The position numbers were made by a program, and so were the translations under genes. A stretch of 64,000 nt of DNA from Saccharopolyspora hordei (GTDB lineage: Bacteria; Actinomycetota; Actinomycetes; Mycobacteriales; Pseudonocardiaceae), in contig NZ_JACCFJ010000001.1 of assembly GCF_013410345.1 (NCBI RefSeq), forward strand, positions 2,827,001 through 2,891,000. Reading direction: 5' to 3'. This document shows, in pieces, positions 44,429 to 53,287 of this stretch. The number at the start of each line of letters is the position of its first letter. Position 1 is the first letter of the stretch. The notes under the pieces were generated by a model. That model ran no database searches, had not been told where the DNA came from, and was given only the letters and a program-made list of their open reading frames with translations.

Positions 44429-45316
44429 ATGAAGGCCGCACCTTTCGCGTACGCGCGCCCCGCGGCGTTGTCCGACGCCGTTGCCGAACTCGTCAACGCC
44501 GACGGAGGCGGCAAGGTCATCGCCGGCGGGCAGTCCCTGGTGCCGGTGCTGGCCATGCGGCTGGCGCGGCCGACCACCCTGGTGGACATCAACGCGGTCA
44601 CCGGGCTCGACGCGCTGCGGGCGGTCGGCGACCGGCTCGAGGTCGGCGCTACCGTCCGCCAGCGTCGAGTTGAGCACGCGCTGGAGTCCGCTCAGGTGCC
44701 GCTGCTGCGGCTCGCGCTGCCCTGGGTGGGGCACCGCGAACTGCGCAGCCGCGGCACGGTGTGTGGGAGCCTGGCGCACGCCGATCCGGCCGCCGAGCTG
44801 CCGGCAGTCGCCTGCTGCCTGGACGCCGAGCTGAGACTGGCGGGTCCCGACGGGGAACGCACCGTGCGAGCTCGGGAGTTCTACGCCGGGGCGATGACGA
44901 CCGCGCTGCGCCCGGAGGACGTCCTGGTCGCGGTCTCGTTCCCCGTAGCCGGGCCGCGCGAGGGCTTCGGGTTCGCCGAGATCGCGCGCCGGCACGGTGA
45001 CTTCGCGTTGGCCGGAGTCGCGGCACACGTCCGCGCCGACGACGCCGGCGACGTGTCCGCCGCGACGATGACGGCCTTCGGTGTCTCCGACCGGCCCGTC
45101 ACCCGGGACGTGACCGGTCTGGTCCGCGCGACCGGTGGCGACCGGTCCGAGCTGGTCGGTGCGCTCGACGACGTGGTGCGCGAGCTCGTCGACACCGACG
45201 GTGACGCGCACGCGTCGAACGGCTACCGGCGGCGCCTCCTGCGCGCGCTGGCAGCCCGGGAAGTGGCCAAGGCGCACCGCCGCGCGGTGCGCGGCACAGC
45301 GGAGGTGGGAGCATGA
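44429..45316 (+). CDS. Molybdenum hydroxylase FAD-binding (medium) subunit
   Basis: CoxM-type subunit of 295 residues. It has the FAD-binding GGQSLVPVLAMRLARP (about residues 33-48), VGATVRQR, and GTVCGSLAHADPAAELPA (about 110-127), the two FAD loops of the family, then a C-terminal CO-dehydrogenase FAD domain with MTTALRPEDVLVAVSFP. It passes electrons from the 2Fe-2S subunit to an acceptor. Its stop overlaps the start of the 2Fe-2S gene by 4 bases, so the two are coupled. Complete length. Probably the HmfB role. Confidence 0.9.
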   Translation: MKAAPFAYARPAALSDAVAELVNADGGGKVIAGGQSLVPVLAMRLARPTTLVDINAVTGLDALRAVGDRLEVGATVRQRRVEHALESAQVPLLRLALPWVGHRELRSRGTVCGSLAHADPAAELPAVACCLDAELRLAGPDGERTVRAREFYAGAMTTALRPEDVLVAVSFPVAGPREGFGFAEIARRHGDFALAGVAAHVRADDAGDVSAATMTAFGVSDRPVTRDVTGLVRATGGDRSELVGALDDVVRELVDTDGDAHASNGYRRRLLRALAAREVAKAHRRAVRGTAEVGA

Positions 45317-46536
45317 CGAGCATCGAAGAGCCCGTGCAGAAGGGCCTTCGGCCGGTGCGGGCGGAAGCCGACGACACCGTCGAGGTGAGGTTCACGGTCA
45401 ACGGCACACCCGTGGTGCTGGACCTTCCCGCTCGTGTCACGCTGGCGGACGCCCTGCGCGACCACTTGGGGCTGACCGGGACCCACGTCGGGTGCGAACA
45501 CGGGGTCTGCGGCATGTGCACCGTGCTGGTCGACGGCGAAGCCGCCCGCGCTTGCCTGCTGTTCGCCTGCCAGCTCGACGGCGCGGAGGTCGTCACCGTC
45601 GAGGGGCTCGGGCGTCCGGACGACCTGCACCCGCTGCAGGAGTCCTTCGGCCGGAACCACGCCCTCCAGTGCGGTTTCTGCACCCCGGGTTTCCTGCTGA
45701 GCGCCTACGACCTGCTGAACAACGAGCCCGAGGTCACCGACGAGGAGCTCCCGGCGGAACTGTCCGGCGTGATCTGCCGCTGCACCGGGTACCGGAACAT
45801 CCTGACCGCCGTTTCCGAGACCCGCGCCGCGTACCCCGAGGGGATCCCGGAACCGGGCAACTGCGCGCGGCGGACGTTGGTCGGCCGCTCCGGTGGACGG
45901 TCGGCGACGGTCGCCGAGGAGCACGCAGAACCGTCGGACGAACCCGCCAGGACCGTGGAGATCGTGCTCCCGGAGGGAGAGCCGACGATCGCGGTGCAGG
46001 TGGACACCGCCCTGGACGTGCCGTTCGACGAGGTGTGGCGCGTGCTCGCCGACGTGCACGTGCTGGCGGGATGCCTCCCCGGCGCGGAACTCACCGAGGA
46101 GCTCGGCGAGCAGCTCTACGCCGGACGAGCGCAGGTGGCGGTCGGGCCCATCAAGCTCTCGTTCCACGGGATCGCCCGGGTGCTCGAGCAGGACCGGGAG
46201 ACCGGGACGATCCGCGTGCTCGCGGAGGGGCAGGACACCGGAGGGGCGAGGACCCAGGCCGACATCACGCTGCGTGCGAGTGCGACCGCTGCGGGGACGG
46301 ACCTCCGCGCCGACGCGGCCGTGTACCTGACCGGCCGGATCGCCCAGTTCGGCCGTGCGTTGGCCGGCGACATCAGCCGGCGCATGTTCGAGCAGTTCGC
46401 CGAGTCGGTCCGCCAGGTCGCCACCACCGGGGAAGCACCGCAGCAGTCCCACGCCGCTCCGAGCGCGTTCCGCATGGTGGTCGCCACCTTGGTGGACCGG
46501 ATCAAGCGCATCGGCCGTCGCCGAGGTGGGGAGTGA
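45313..46536 (+). CDS. Molybdenum hydroxylase 2Fe-2S subunit fused to a CoxG/SRPBCC domain
   Basis: Protein of 407 residues in two parts. Residues about 20-175 form the small subunit with two [2Fe-2S] sites: CEHGVCGMC...C (plant-type) and CGFC...CRC (helical). After a linker (about 180-225) comes a CoxG-like SRPBCC domain (about 228-375: VPFDEVWRVLADVHVLAGCLPGAEL, GPIKLSFHG), usually a separate protein that anchors or matures CO dehydrogenase. The fusion suggests membrane association or assembly help. The C-terminus is basic (RIKRIGRRR). Last gene of the hydroxylase operon; a small hairpin follows. Probably the HmfC role. Confidence 0.88.
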   Translation: MTSIEEPVQKGLRPVRAEADDTVEVRFTVNGTPVVLDLPARVTLADALRDHLGLTGTHVGCEHGVCGMCTVLVDGEAARACLLFACQLDGAEVVTVEGLGRPDDLHPLQESFGRNHALQCGFCTPGFLLSAYDLLNNEPEVTDEELPAELSGVICRCTGYRNILTAVSETRAAYPEGIPEPGNCARRTLVGRSGGRSATVAEEHAEPSDEPARTVEIVLPEGEPTIAVQVDTALDVPFDEVWRVLADVHVLAGCLPGAELTEELGEQLYAGRAQVAVGPIKLSFHGIARVLEQDRETGTIRVLAEGQDTGGARTQADITLRASATAAGTDLRADAAVYLTGRIAQFGRALAGDISRRMFEQFAESVRQVATTGEAPQQSHAAPSAFRMVVATLVDRIKRIGRRRGGE

Positions 46537-46559
46537 GGGAGGTCCCCTCCACTGGCCGA

Positions 46560-46576
46560 CCCGGTGGCGCACCGGG
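46560..46576. terminator. Small hairpin after the hydroxylase operon
   Basis: CCCGGTG-GCG-CACCGGG, 7-base arms with a 3-base loop, 24 bases after the stop. Weak alone; no T tract. Confidence 0.45.
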
Positions 46577-46945
46577 CGGCGCGGACCGTTGACACCAGGC
46601 ACGGTCCTCGTGCACCCGGGGCGACCTGCTCGGCCCGCTCGGAACCCACCGACGATTCGGCCGTGCTCGCGACGATGTCCCGCGTGACCGCGGTCAGCTC
46701 CGATGAGGACAGGTTCGTCTTCGGCGAGGACGAGTGGGGTCGGCGTCAGCCAATCCCGGGGTTGTTTCGCGTCGTGGTGTCGGGGAGTCGCCGAAGAACC
46801 ATCGAACATAGTCTACTTTGGACGGAGTTGTCGGGGTTCGATCCGGCGCTCGGAGTGACCTCCGTCCCGCTCCGCACACTGCCCCGTGTCCAGGCCGTCG
46901 CCTGGACACGCGACACACCAGACAGACCTCGTTGAGGAGGCGGAC
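46577..46945. other. Intergenic region upstream of the MFS gene
   Basis: About 370 bases with no credible gene. It includes a relatively AT-rich stretch around 46795-46825, a likely promoter zone for the transporter. GAGGAGG at its right end is the ribosome site. No palindrome I would defend. Confidence 0.35.
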
Positions 46946-48286
46946 GTGTCCACGACGAACACCGGACTGTCCAGAAGAGCCATGCTGTACGCGAGCTTCG
47001 CCTCAGTAGCGGGATGGGCGTTCGACCTGTTCGACCTGTTCATCCTGCTCTACGTCGCCGGCACCGTCGGCGACCTGATCTTCCCGGTGGCGAGCCCGAC
47101 CTTGAGCCTCGCGGCGGTGTACGCCTCGTTCGCCGTGAGCGTGCTGCTCCGTCCGGCCGGAGCCGCGATCTTCGGTGCGATCGCCGATCGGAGCGGGCGC
47201 AAGCGGACGATGGTCATCGTGCTGGCCGGCGTGGGCACGTCCACCGCCGCGATGGGAGCCGTGCCGACCTACGCCGTGGCCGGCATCGCCGCTCCGTTGC
47301 TGTTCCTGGCCTTGCGGTTGGTGCAAGGCGTGTTCGTCGGTGGTGTCGTCGCGGCGACGCACACGCTGGGCACCGAGAGCGTCGGGCAGCGGTGGCGAGG
47401 CCTGATGTCCGGGCTGATCGGTAGTGGCGGAGCGGGCATCGGTGCTGCCCTGGCCAGCGGCGTCTTCATCGTGGTCAGCGAGGTCTTCCCGGGCGAGCAG
47501 TTCGACGTCTGGGGATGGCGGGTCATGTTCTTCACCGGGCTCGGGGCGGCGTTGATCAGTTTCCTCGTGCTCCGCGGTGTCGAGGAATCGCCGCTGTGGC
47601 GGGCACAGCGGACGAGCCGCGGGCCGAAGACGCGCTTCGTCGACCTGGTTCGCAACGGCAGGGGAGGGTTGTTCGTGCTGAACTTGGTGCTGGTTTCAGG
47701 CGCCGGTTCGCAGTACTACCTGACCTCCGGTTTCCTCCCGACGTTGCTTGGCGAGGTCAGCGGTGTCGCCCAGAGCGCCCAGGGCGTGATCCTGCTGGTC
47801 TCGAGTCTGGGAGTGGTCGTCGCCGCGATCACGGCGGGAGAGCTCAGCGAGCACTTCGGACGCCGACGCACGATGCTGGTGATCGGCGCGTTCAACCTCG
47901 TCGCTCTGCCTTCGCTGGTGTGGTTGATCACGAGCACCGATCCGACGAACACGGCCTTGATCATGTTCTCCGCGTCGGCCCTGGCCTTCTTCGCCAACGC
48001 TGCCTACGCTCCGGTCCTGGTGTTCCTCAACGAGCGCTATCCGACGGCGCTGCGGGGACGGGGGACCGCGATCTGCTGGAACCTCGGCTTCATGGTCGGC
48101 GGCCTGATGCCGAGTCTCGTCAACCTCGCCAGTCCGGAGCTGGCTGACGTGCCCGGTCGGCTCATGGTGTCCCTCTTCGCGGTGGTCCTGGTCTTCGTCG
48201 TCGCGGGAGCGCTGAGCCCGGAGACACGTGGCGCGATGGACGTCGAGGAGACCGATCGGCGAGCGGCGCAGCCCGTGGGTGACTGA
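46946..48286 (+). CDS. MFS transporter, likely carboxylate/proton symporter
   Basis: Twelve-helix MFS permease of 446 residues, starting at GTG 46946 with GAGGAGG at 6 bases. Typical motifs: GWAFDLFDLFILLYVAG in TM1, DRSGRKRTM in the loop after TM2 (the D-R-x-G-R-R/K MFS signature), RLVQGVFVGG in TM4 and a second DRxGR-like EHFGRRRTM in the middle of the protein. This fits the SHS/MHS-type metabolite symporters. Immediate downstream position to the furoate-type cluster suggests it imports the acid substrate. Substrate inferred. Confidence 0.88.
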   Translation: MSTTNTGLSRRAMLYASFASVAGWAFDLFDLFILLYVAGTVGDLIFPVASPTLSLAAVYASFAVSVLLRPAGAAIFGAIADRSGRKRTMVIVLAGVGTSTAAMGAVPTYAVAGIAAPLLFLALRLVQGVFVGGVVAATHTLGTESVGQRWRGLMSGLIGSGGAGIGAALASGVFIVVSEVFPGEQFDVWGWRVMFFTGLGAALISFLVLRGVEESPLWRAQRTSRGPKTRFVDLVRNGRGGLFVLNLVLVSGAGSQYYLTSGFLPTLLGEVSGVAQSAQGVILLVSSLGVVVAAITAGELSEHFGRRRTMLVIGAFNLVALPSLVWLITSTDPTNTALIMFSASALAFFANAAYAPVLVFLNERYPTALRGRGTAICWNLGFMVGGLMPSLVNLASPELADVPGRLMVSLFAVVLVFVVAGALSPETRGAMDVEETDRRAAQPVGD

Positions 48287-48619
48287 GGACCGCCCTCGTC
48301 TCCGGCGGCGGTGGTCTCGGGCGCAGCCGGACCGGGTCGGGAGGCGGTCTGTCCACCCCGAGGACGCCCAGACCCGGTGCAGGGCACGCCCTTGACCTCC
48401 TCCTCCGGTGCTCGCGAAAACCCGCTCTCAGAAGGGGAATCTCTCCGAAGAGGCAAGCATCGATCGCCGATCGGCCATCTCCAGGTGGAGGTACCGACGC
48501 CGCTGGAGACCGGGCGAGCATGGGTGCACGCGGACCACCGCAACCTCGACGAGGAGGACGGAATTGCTCTGCTCGCCATGCTCATCCCACCACACGCGCC
48601 GGTCGACCGGAGGTGCCCG
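48287..48619. other. Intergenic region before the first CoA-transferase gene
   Basis: About 330 bases; the frame is open upstream of the chosen GTG but reads as low-likelihood protein. No gene, repeat or operator recognised. Confidence 0.3.
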
Positions 48620-49759
48620 GTGACCGGCAAGACGGGACCGCTGGCCGGGATCCGGGTGCTGGACATGACCCGGCTCGCCCCCGGCCCCTACGGCAGCATG
48701 CTGCTGGCCGACCTCGGGGCCGAGGTGATCGTGATCGGCGGCGGTCGCTCCGGCCTGCCGGTCCCCGCGCTCTCCCGCGGGAAGGAGTTCATCACCCTCG
48801 ACCTCAAGACGGACGAGGGGCGCGCGGCGCTGCACCGCCTGGTCGCCGAGTCGGACGTGTTCATGGAAGGGTTCCGGCCCGGTGTCGCTGACCGGATCGG
48901 CGCGGGCTACGCCGAACTCAGCGAGATCAACCGGCGGCTGGTCTACTGCAGCGTCACCGGCTACGGGCAGACGGGTCCGTTGGCCGGCCGAGCTGGTCAC
49001 GACATCAACTACCTGGCGATCGGGGGTGCGCTGGGTACCTTCGGCCCGGCGGACGGCCCGCCGGTGCCGCCGCTGAACCTGGTCGCCGACTTCGCCGGCG
49101 GCGGCCTGCTCGCGGCCTTCGGCATCGTCGGTGCCCTCTACGAGCGGGAACGCTCCGGGCACGGGCAGTACCTCGACGCGGCGATGGTCGACGGCGTGCT
49201 GTCCATGATGGGCATGAACTTCGTGGACTGGGGAGGGAGATCGCTGCCCCGCCGCGGGGAAGGAGTGCTCGCCGGGTCGATGCCGGCCTACCGCTGCTAC
49301 GCCTGCGCCGACGGCGGGTACGTGGCGGTCGGCGCGCTGGAGGACGCGTTCTTCGCCAACCTCTGGAAGGCGCTGGACTTGGGAGAGGTGCCGAACCACC
49401 TCGACCCGACGAACTGGGACGTGATCACCGAACGGCTCGAGACGTCGTTCCGCAACCGCACGCGCGCCGAGTGGACCGAGTTCTTCGCTGAGGTCGACGC
49501 CTGCGTGACACCGGTGCTGGCACCGCACGAACTCGCCGGTTCCGACCAGATCGCGCACCGTCACCCGGGCTTCCGAGCCGACTCGGTGCCCGCAGTGCCG
49601 GTGTACTCCCGCACCGCGGCGAGGCCGGGTGAGACGGACACCGAGGACGTCACCGAACGGGTGCTGGGGCGATTCGGCATTCCGCCTGAGGACGCCCGTA
49701 AGGCGGCCGGCTCGGCCGGCGGCGGTGCCGTGAAGGGGCTGCGCTGGCCACCTGTCTGA
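48620..49759 (+). CDS. Type III CoA-transferase (CaiB/BaiF family)
   Basis: CoA-transferase or racemase-like protein of 379 residues. GTG 48620 follows GGAGG by 6 bases. The N-terminal LAGIRVLDMTRLAPGPYGSMLLADLGAEVI (in part) and the catalytic-Asp region GHDINYLAIGG are clear, as is SGHGQYLDAAMVD. Family members swap CoA between acyl groups or epimerise alpha-methylacyl-CoA; the full GxGxxG-like arrangement fits alpha-methylacyl-CoA racemase/FAR relatives. It begins a group with an acyl-CoA dehydrogenase and a second CoA-transferase of the same family, so the two may form a heteromer. Substrate unknown. Confidence 0.85.
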   Translation: MTGKTGPLAGIRVLDMTRLAPGPYGSMLLADLGAEVIVIGGGRSGLPVPALSRGKEFITLDLKTDEGRAALHRLVAESDVFMEGFRPGVADRIGAGYAELSEINRRLVYCSVTGYGQTGPLAGRAGHDINYLAIGGALGTFGPADGPPVPPLNLVADFAGGGLLAAFGIVGALYERERSGHGQYLDAAMVDGVLSMMGMNFVDWGGRSLPRRGEGVLAGSMPAYRCYACADGGYVAVGALEDAFFANLWKALDLGEVPNHLDPTNWDVITERLETSFRNRTRAEWTEFFAEVDACVTPVLAPHELAGSDQIAHRHPGFRADSVPAVPVYSRTAARPGETDTEDVTERVLGRFGIPPEDARKAAGSAGGGAVKGLRWPPV

Positions 49760-49807
49760 CGAGGGCCGCACGTGCCGACGACGACACTTCGAGGAGCGCG
49801 AGAGCAG

Positions 49808-50938
49808 ATGGACACCGAACACCAAGACTTCCGTGACAGCGTGCGAAAGCTGGCCGCCGACCAGATCGCACCGCACGCCGCCGCTGTGGACGACGAGGAA
49901 CGCTTCCCCGTGGAGGCGTGGCAGGCGCTGCGGGAGGCCGAACTGCCCGGCCTCCCCTACGACGAGGAGCTCGGAGGATCCGGTGGCGACCTGCTGTCCC
50001 AGGTGATCGCCGTGGAGGAGGTCGCCGCGGCATGTGCCAGCTCCGCGCTGGTCCTGCTGGTCAACTGGGCAGGTACCTCCACCGTGGTCAGCCACGGATC
50101 CGACGACCTGCGCGCGGAGGTGGTGCCTGGGGTGGCGTCCGGCGAGGCGGGCGCAGCCTGGTGCATGACCGAGCCGACTGTCGGTTCCGACCTGTCCGGC
50201 ATCAAGACCGTCGCCCGGCAGGACGGGAGCGACTGGGTGCTCACCGGGCAGAAGCGGTTCATCAGCAACGCTCCTTGGGCGGACTGGTACGCAGTGCTCG
50301 CCCGCACCGGTGAGCAGGACTTCGGGGTGTTCATGGTGCACCGCGACGACCCCGGGGTGTCCTTCGGTCCGCACGAGAAGAAGATGGGCATGCGCGGCAG
50401 CCCCACCGCCGACGTCGTCCTCGAGGACACGCGGATCCCTGCGCGTCGCGTGGTCGACGACCCCAAGCAGGGCTACCGCTACATCAACGCCGAGCTCAAC
50501 GTCAGCCGCGCCCTGATCGCCGCGCAGGCGCTGGGCATCGCGCGGGGGGCCTTCGACCAGGCGTTGGCCTACACCGCCGAGCGTGAGCAGTTCGGCCAGT
50601 CGCTGTCCCGCTTCCAGATGGTGCGCGGCATGGTCGCCGACATGGCCGTGAGGATCGAGTCCGCCCGTGCGCTGCTCTACGACGCGGTGGCGCTGATCGA
50701 GGTCGGCGACCCGCGCGCTCGGTCCCGTGTCTCCATGGCGAAGTTGCTGTGCAGCGACAACGCGATGTCGGTGACCACCGACGCGCTGCAGCTGCACGGC
50801 GGTTACGGGTTCACCCGTGAGTACCCGGTGGAACGGATGATGCGCGACGTCAAGATCACCCAGATCTACGAGGGCACCAACCAGATCCAGCGGTTGGTCA
50901 TCGCCAAGGACGCCTACGCGAGGCAGGTGCGCTCATGA
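49808..50938 (+). CDS. Acyl-CoA dehydrogenase
   Basis: FAD-dependent dehydrogenase of 376 residues that introduces an alpha,beta double bond in an acyl-CoA. It has CMTEPTVGSD (FAD/substrate loop), the LHGGYGFTREYPVERMMRD segment and the catalytic Glu in YEGTNQIQRLVIAK near residue 357, so it should be active. ATG 49808 is preferred; GAGGAG lies about 11 bases upstream. The stop overlaps the next CoA-transferase start by 4 bases. With CoA-transferases on either side it suggests activation then oxidation of a (di)carboxylate. Confidence 0.93.
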   Translation: MDTEHQDFRDSVRKLAADQIAPHAAAVDDEERFPVEAWQALREAELPGLPYDEELGGSGGDLLSQVIAVEEVAAACASSALVLLVNWAGTSTVVSHGSDDLRAEVVPGVASGEAGAAWCMTEPTVGSDLSGIKTVARQDGSDWVLTGQKRFISNAPWADWYAVLARTGEQDFGVFMVHRDDPGVSFGPHEKKMGMRGSPTADVVLEDTRIPARRVVDDPKQGYRYINAELNVSRALIAAQALGIARGAFDQALAYTAEREQFGQSLSRFQMVRGMVADMAVRIESARALLYDAVALIEVGDPRARSRVSMAKLLCSDNAMSVTTDALQLHGGYGFTREYPVERMMRDVKITQIYEGTNQIQRLVIAKDAYARQVRS

Positions 50939-52125
50939 CCCGGGCACAGGCGCTCGCCGGGATCCGTGTCCTGGACCTGGGCGAGATCATGCAGGCCCCG
51001 CTCGCGGCCCAGGTGCTCGGGGACTTCGGCGCCGAGGTGATCAAGGTCGAGCGGGGTGTCAACGGTGACATGATGCGGTCGCTGGACCGGCGCGCGGTCG
51101 AGGAGGGCGAACCGTGCTCCTACTTCGTGGCGGTCAACCGGAACAAGCGCAGCGTCGGGCTGAACCTGAAGACCCGCGAGGGCATGGCGGCGCTGCACAG
51201 GTTGCTCGAGCGGACCGACGTGCTCGTGCACAGCTACCGGCCCGCGGCCGTGCGGCGTCTCGGACTGACCTACGAAGAGCTGTCCGAACGGTACCCGAAG
51301 CTGGTCTACGCCTCCGCCTCCGGCTTCGGGGAGACGGGGCCGTACGCGCACAAGGCCGGTCAGGACATGCTGGCCCAGTCACTGAGCGGGATGGCCCGCA
51401 CGGTCGGTGACCCGAACCTGGCCGCGCACATCATGCCGGTGCCGGTGGTCGACTACGCCTCCGGCATGGCGCTGGCGCAGGGGATCCTCGCCGCCCTGCT
51501 GGAGCGGGAACGGTCCGGGTGCGGGCAGAAGGTGAGCGTGAACCTGCTGGACACCGCGCTCGCCCTGCAGACCCTGGAGTGCTCCTCCGTGCTCATGAAC
51601 GGGCGGACCACGAACTGGGTGACCGACTGGTACAGCGGGGTCTTCGAGACCAAGGACGGCATGGTCACCGTGCTGGGCCTGTTCCGGGAGAACGCGCTGC
51701 GCCTGCTGTGCGAGGCGCTCGAGGTGGACGACCTCAGCCGCCGGCCCGAGTTCGCCACTGCCGACCTGCAGGCCCGCAACAAGGAACGGGCCAACGAGGT
51801 TCTGCGGGACGTCGTCCGCGGACTCACCACCGAGGAGGCGATCGAGCGGTTCGACTCGGTGGACCTGCTCTCCGCTCCGCTGCTGACCCTCGACGAGGCA
51901 CTGCATCACCCGCAGGTGCTGGAGAACGGGACGATCACCCGGGTCGAGGTCGGGGGCCGGGCCTCCACGCGGATCCTGGGCAACCCGGTGCGGCTCTCCT
52001 GCACCCCGGCCACGATCACCCGGGGCGTCGCGGACGTGGGCCAGCACACCGAACCGGTCCTGCGCGAGTTCGGCTTCACCGAGAGCGAGATCGACGCTCT
52101 TCGGCAGAGCGGGTCCCTCCGGTGA
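50935..52125 (+). CDS. Type III CoA-transferase (CaiB/BaiF family)
   Basis: Second family member, 396 residues. It has LAGIRVLDLGEIMQAPLAAQVLGDFGAEVIKVE near the start in part, SVGLNLKTREG, the catalytic Asp in GQDMLAQSLSG and ERSGCGQKVSVNLLD. It shares only the family framework with the protein at 48620, so it is not a recent duplicate. Translation is coupled to the acyl-CoA dehydrogenase by an ATGA overlap. Possible roles: CoA donor swap with succinyl-CoA for an aromatic or branched acid. A BbsE/BbsF-like heteromer with the other transferase is possible (inference). Confidence 0.88.
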   Translation: MTRAQALAGIRVLDLGEIMQAPLAAQVLGDFGAEVIKVERGVNGDMMRSLDRRAVEEGEPCSYFVAVNRNKRSVGLNLKTREGMAALHRLLERTDVLVHSYRPAAVRRLGLTYEELSERYPKLVYASASGFGETGPYAHKAGQDMLAQSLSGMARTVGDPNLAAHIMPVPVVDYASGMALAQGILAALLERERSGCGQKVSVNLLDTALALQTLECSSVLMNGRTTNWVTDWYSGVFETKDGMVTVLGLFRENALRLLCEALEVDDLSRRPEFATADLQARNKERANEVLRDVVRGLTTEEAIERFDSVDLLSAPLLTLDEALHHPQVLENGTITRVEVGGRASTRILGNPVRLSCTPATITRGVADVGQHTEPVLREFGFTESEIDALRQSGSLR

Positions 52126-52171
52126 GCCCATCGACATGGCCGCGACGCGGCCGGAACAGGGAGACGAGCGA

Positions 52172-53287
52172 GTGAGCGAGCGGAACGCGGCGGTGCTCAG
52201 GGAGTTCGGCACCGACTTGGAGATCACGTCCTTCCCGGAGGTGGAACCGAAAGCGGGTGCGGTCGTCGTCGACGTCACCCACGCCGGGATCTGCGGCACG
52301 GACATGCACCTGCAGCGCGGCAAGCTGCCGATCCCGCTGCCGGTGGTCCTCGGGCACGAGGCCGTCGGCCGGGTGCGGTGGCTCGGGGAGGGGGTGCGCA
52401 CCGACGCCACCGGGGCGCCGCTGCACGAGGGTGACCTGGTCTCCTGGGCCTCGAACATCCCGTGCGGCACCTGCTCCTACTGCACGGACGAGGACGAGCC
52501 TTCGCTCTGCGAGACGCGCAAGGTCTACGGCATCAACCAGAGCTGCGCCCAGTGGCCGCACCTGTCCGGTGGGTGGTCCGAGCAGATCTACCTGCAGCCC
52601 GGCTCGACCATCGTGAAGCTGCCCGAAGGCGTCACCCCGGAACAGGTCATCGCGCTCGGCTGCGCCGGTCCGACGGCGGTGCACGCGGTGCTGGACATCG
52701 GCAAGCCCCAGGAGGGCGACGTCGTGGTCGTCCAGGGCAGTGGCCCGGTCGGCCTCGCCGCCGCGATGTACGCGACGATGGCGGGCGCGGCGAAGGTGAT
52801 CGTCGTCGGCGGACCCGCCAACCGGCTCGAGACGGCACGCCGGCTCGGCGTCGGCGACGTGCACGTCGACATCTTCACCTCGACCGACGTGGCGAGCCGG
52901 GTGGCGGAGGTGCTCGCCGAGACACCGGACGGCCGCGGTGCGGACGTCGTGATCGAGGCGACCGGTGTCCCGTCCGCGGTGGCCGAGGGCATCGACCTGA
53001 CCCGCAAGGGCGGGAAGTACCTCGTCGTCGGGCAGTACACCGATCACGGCCCGACCCCGCTCAACCCGCACCTGATCACCCGCAAGCAGCTCCAGGTGTT
53101 GGGCAGCTGGGCGTTCTCGCCGGCGAACCACCTCCATCACGTGCGGTCCGTGCCTCGGCTGGCGGCGCGTTTCGATCTGTCCCAACTGGTCACCCGGTAC
53201 GACCTGAGCGCGGTGAACCAGGCCCTGGCCGACATGCGCTCGGGCGCGACGCTCAAGCCGGTGCTGGTGAGCGGGGAGGTGTCATGA
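52172..53287 (+). CDS. Zinc-dependent medium-chain alcohol dehydrogenase
   Basis: MDR-family NAD(P)-dependent dehydrogenase of 371 residues. Catalytic zinc motif GHEAVGRV, first ligand Cys in AGICGTDMHLQ, a structural-zinc Cys group (CGTCSYC...C) around residues 105-125 and the Rossmann motif GSGPVGLAAAMYA. GTG 52172 has AGGGAG at 9 bases; an ATG at 52136 is possible. Overlaps the GH88-like gene by 4 bases, so it probably serves the same pathway. Substrate unknown, perhaps a sugar alcohol or uronate-derived alcohol. Confidence 0.9.
   Translation: MSERNAAVLREFGTDLEITSFPEVEPKAGAVVVDVTHAGICGTDMHLQRGKLPIPLPVVLGHEAVGRVRWLGEGVRTDATGAPLHEGDLVSWASNIPCGTCSYCTDEDEPSLCETRKVYGINQSCAQWPHLSGGWSEQIYLQPGSTIVKLPEGVTPEQVIALGCAGPTAVHAVLDIGKPQEGDVVVVQGSGPVGLAAAMYATMAGAAKVIVVGGPANRLETARRLGVGDVHVDIFTSTDVASRVAEVLAETPDGRGADVVIEATGVPSAVAEGIDLTRKGGKYLVVGQYTDHGPTPLNPHLITRKQLQVLGSWAFSPANHLHHVRSVPRLAARFDLSQLVTRYDLSAVNQALADMRSGATLKPVLVSGEVS

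Noticed and set aside
41192-46536. Carbon monoxide dehydrogenase (coxMSL)
   Set aside because: The CoxL active-site loop was not seen and the subunits are interleaved with a crotonase and preceded by a CoA ligase, which fits acyl-CoA hydroxylation instead.
48620-52125. Benzylsuccinate (bbs) toluene pathway
   Set aside because: Only transferases and one dehydrogenase are present; no benzylsuccinate synthase and the host appears aerobic. Kept only as a structural analogy.
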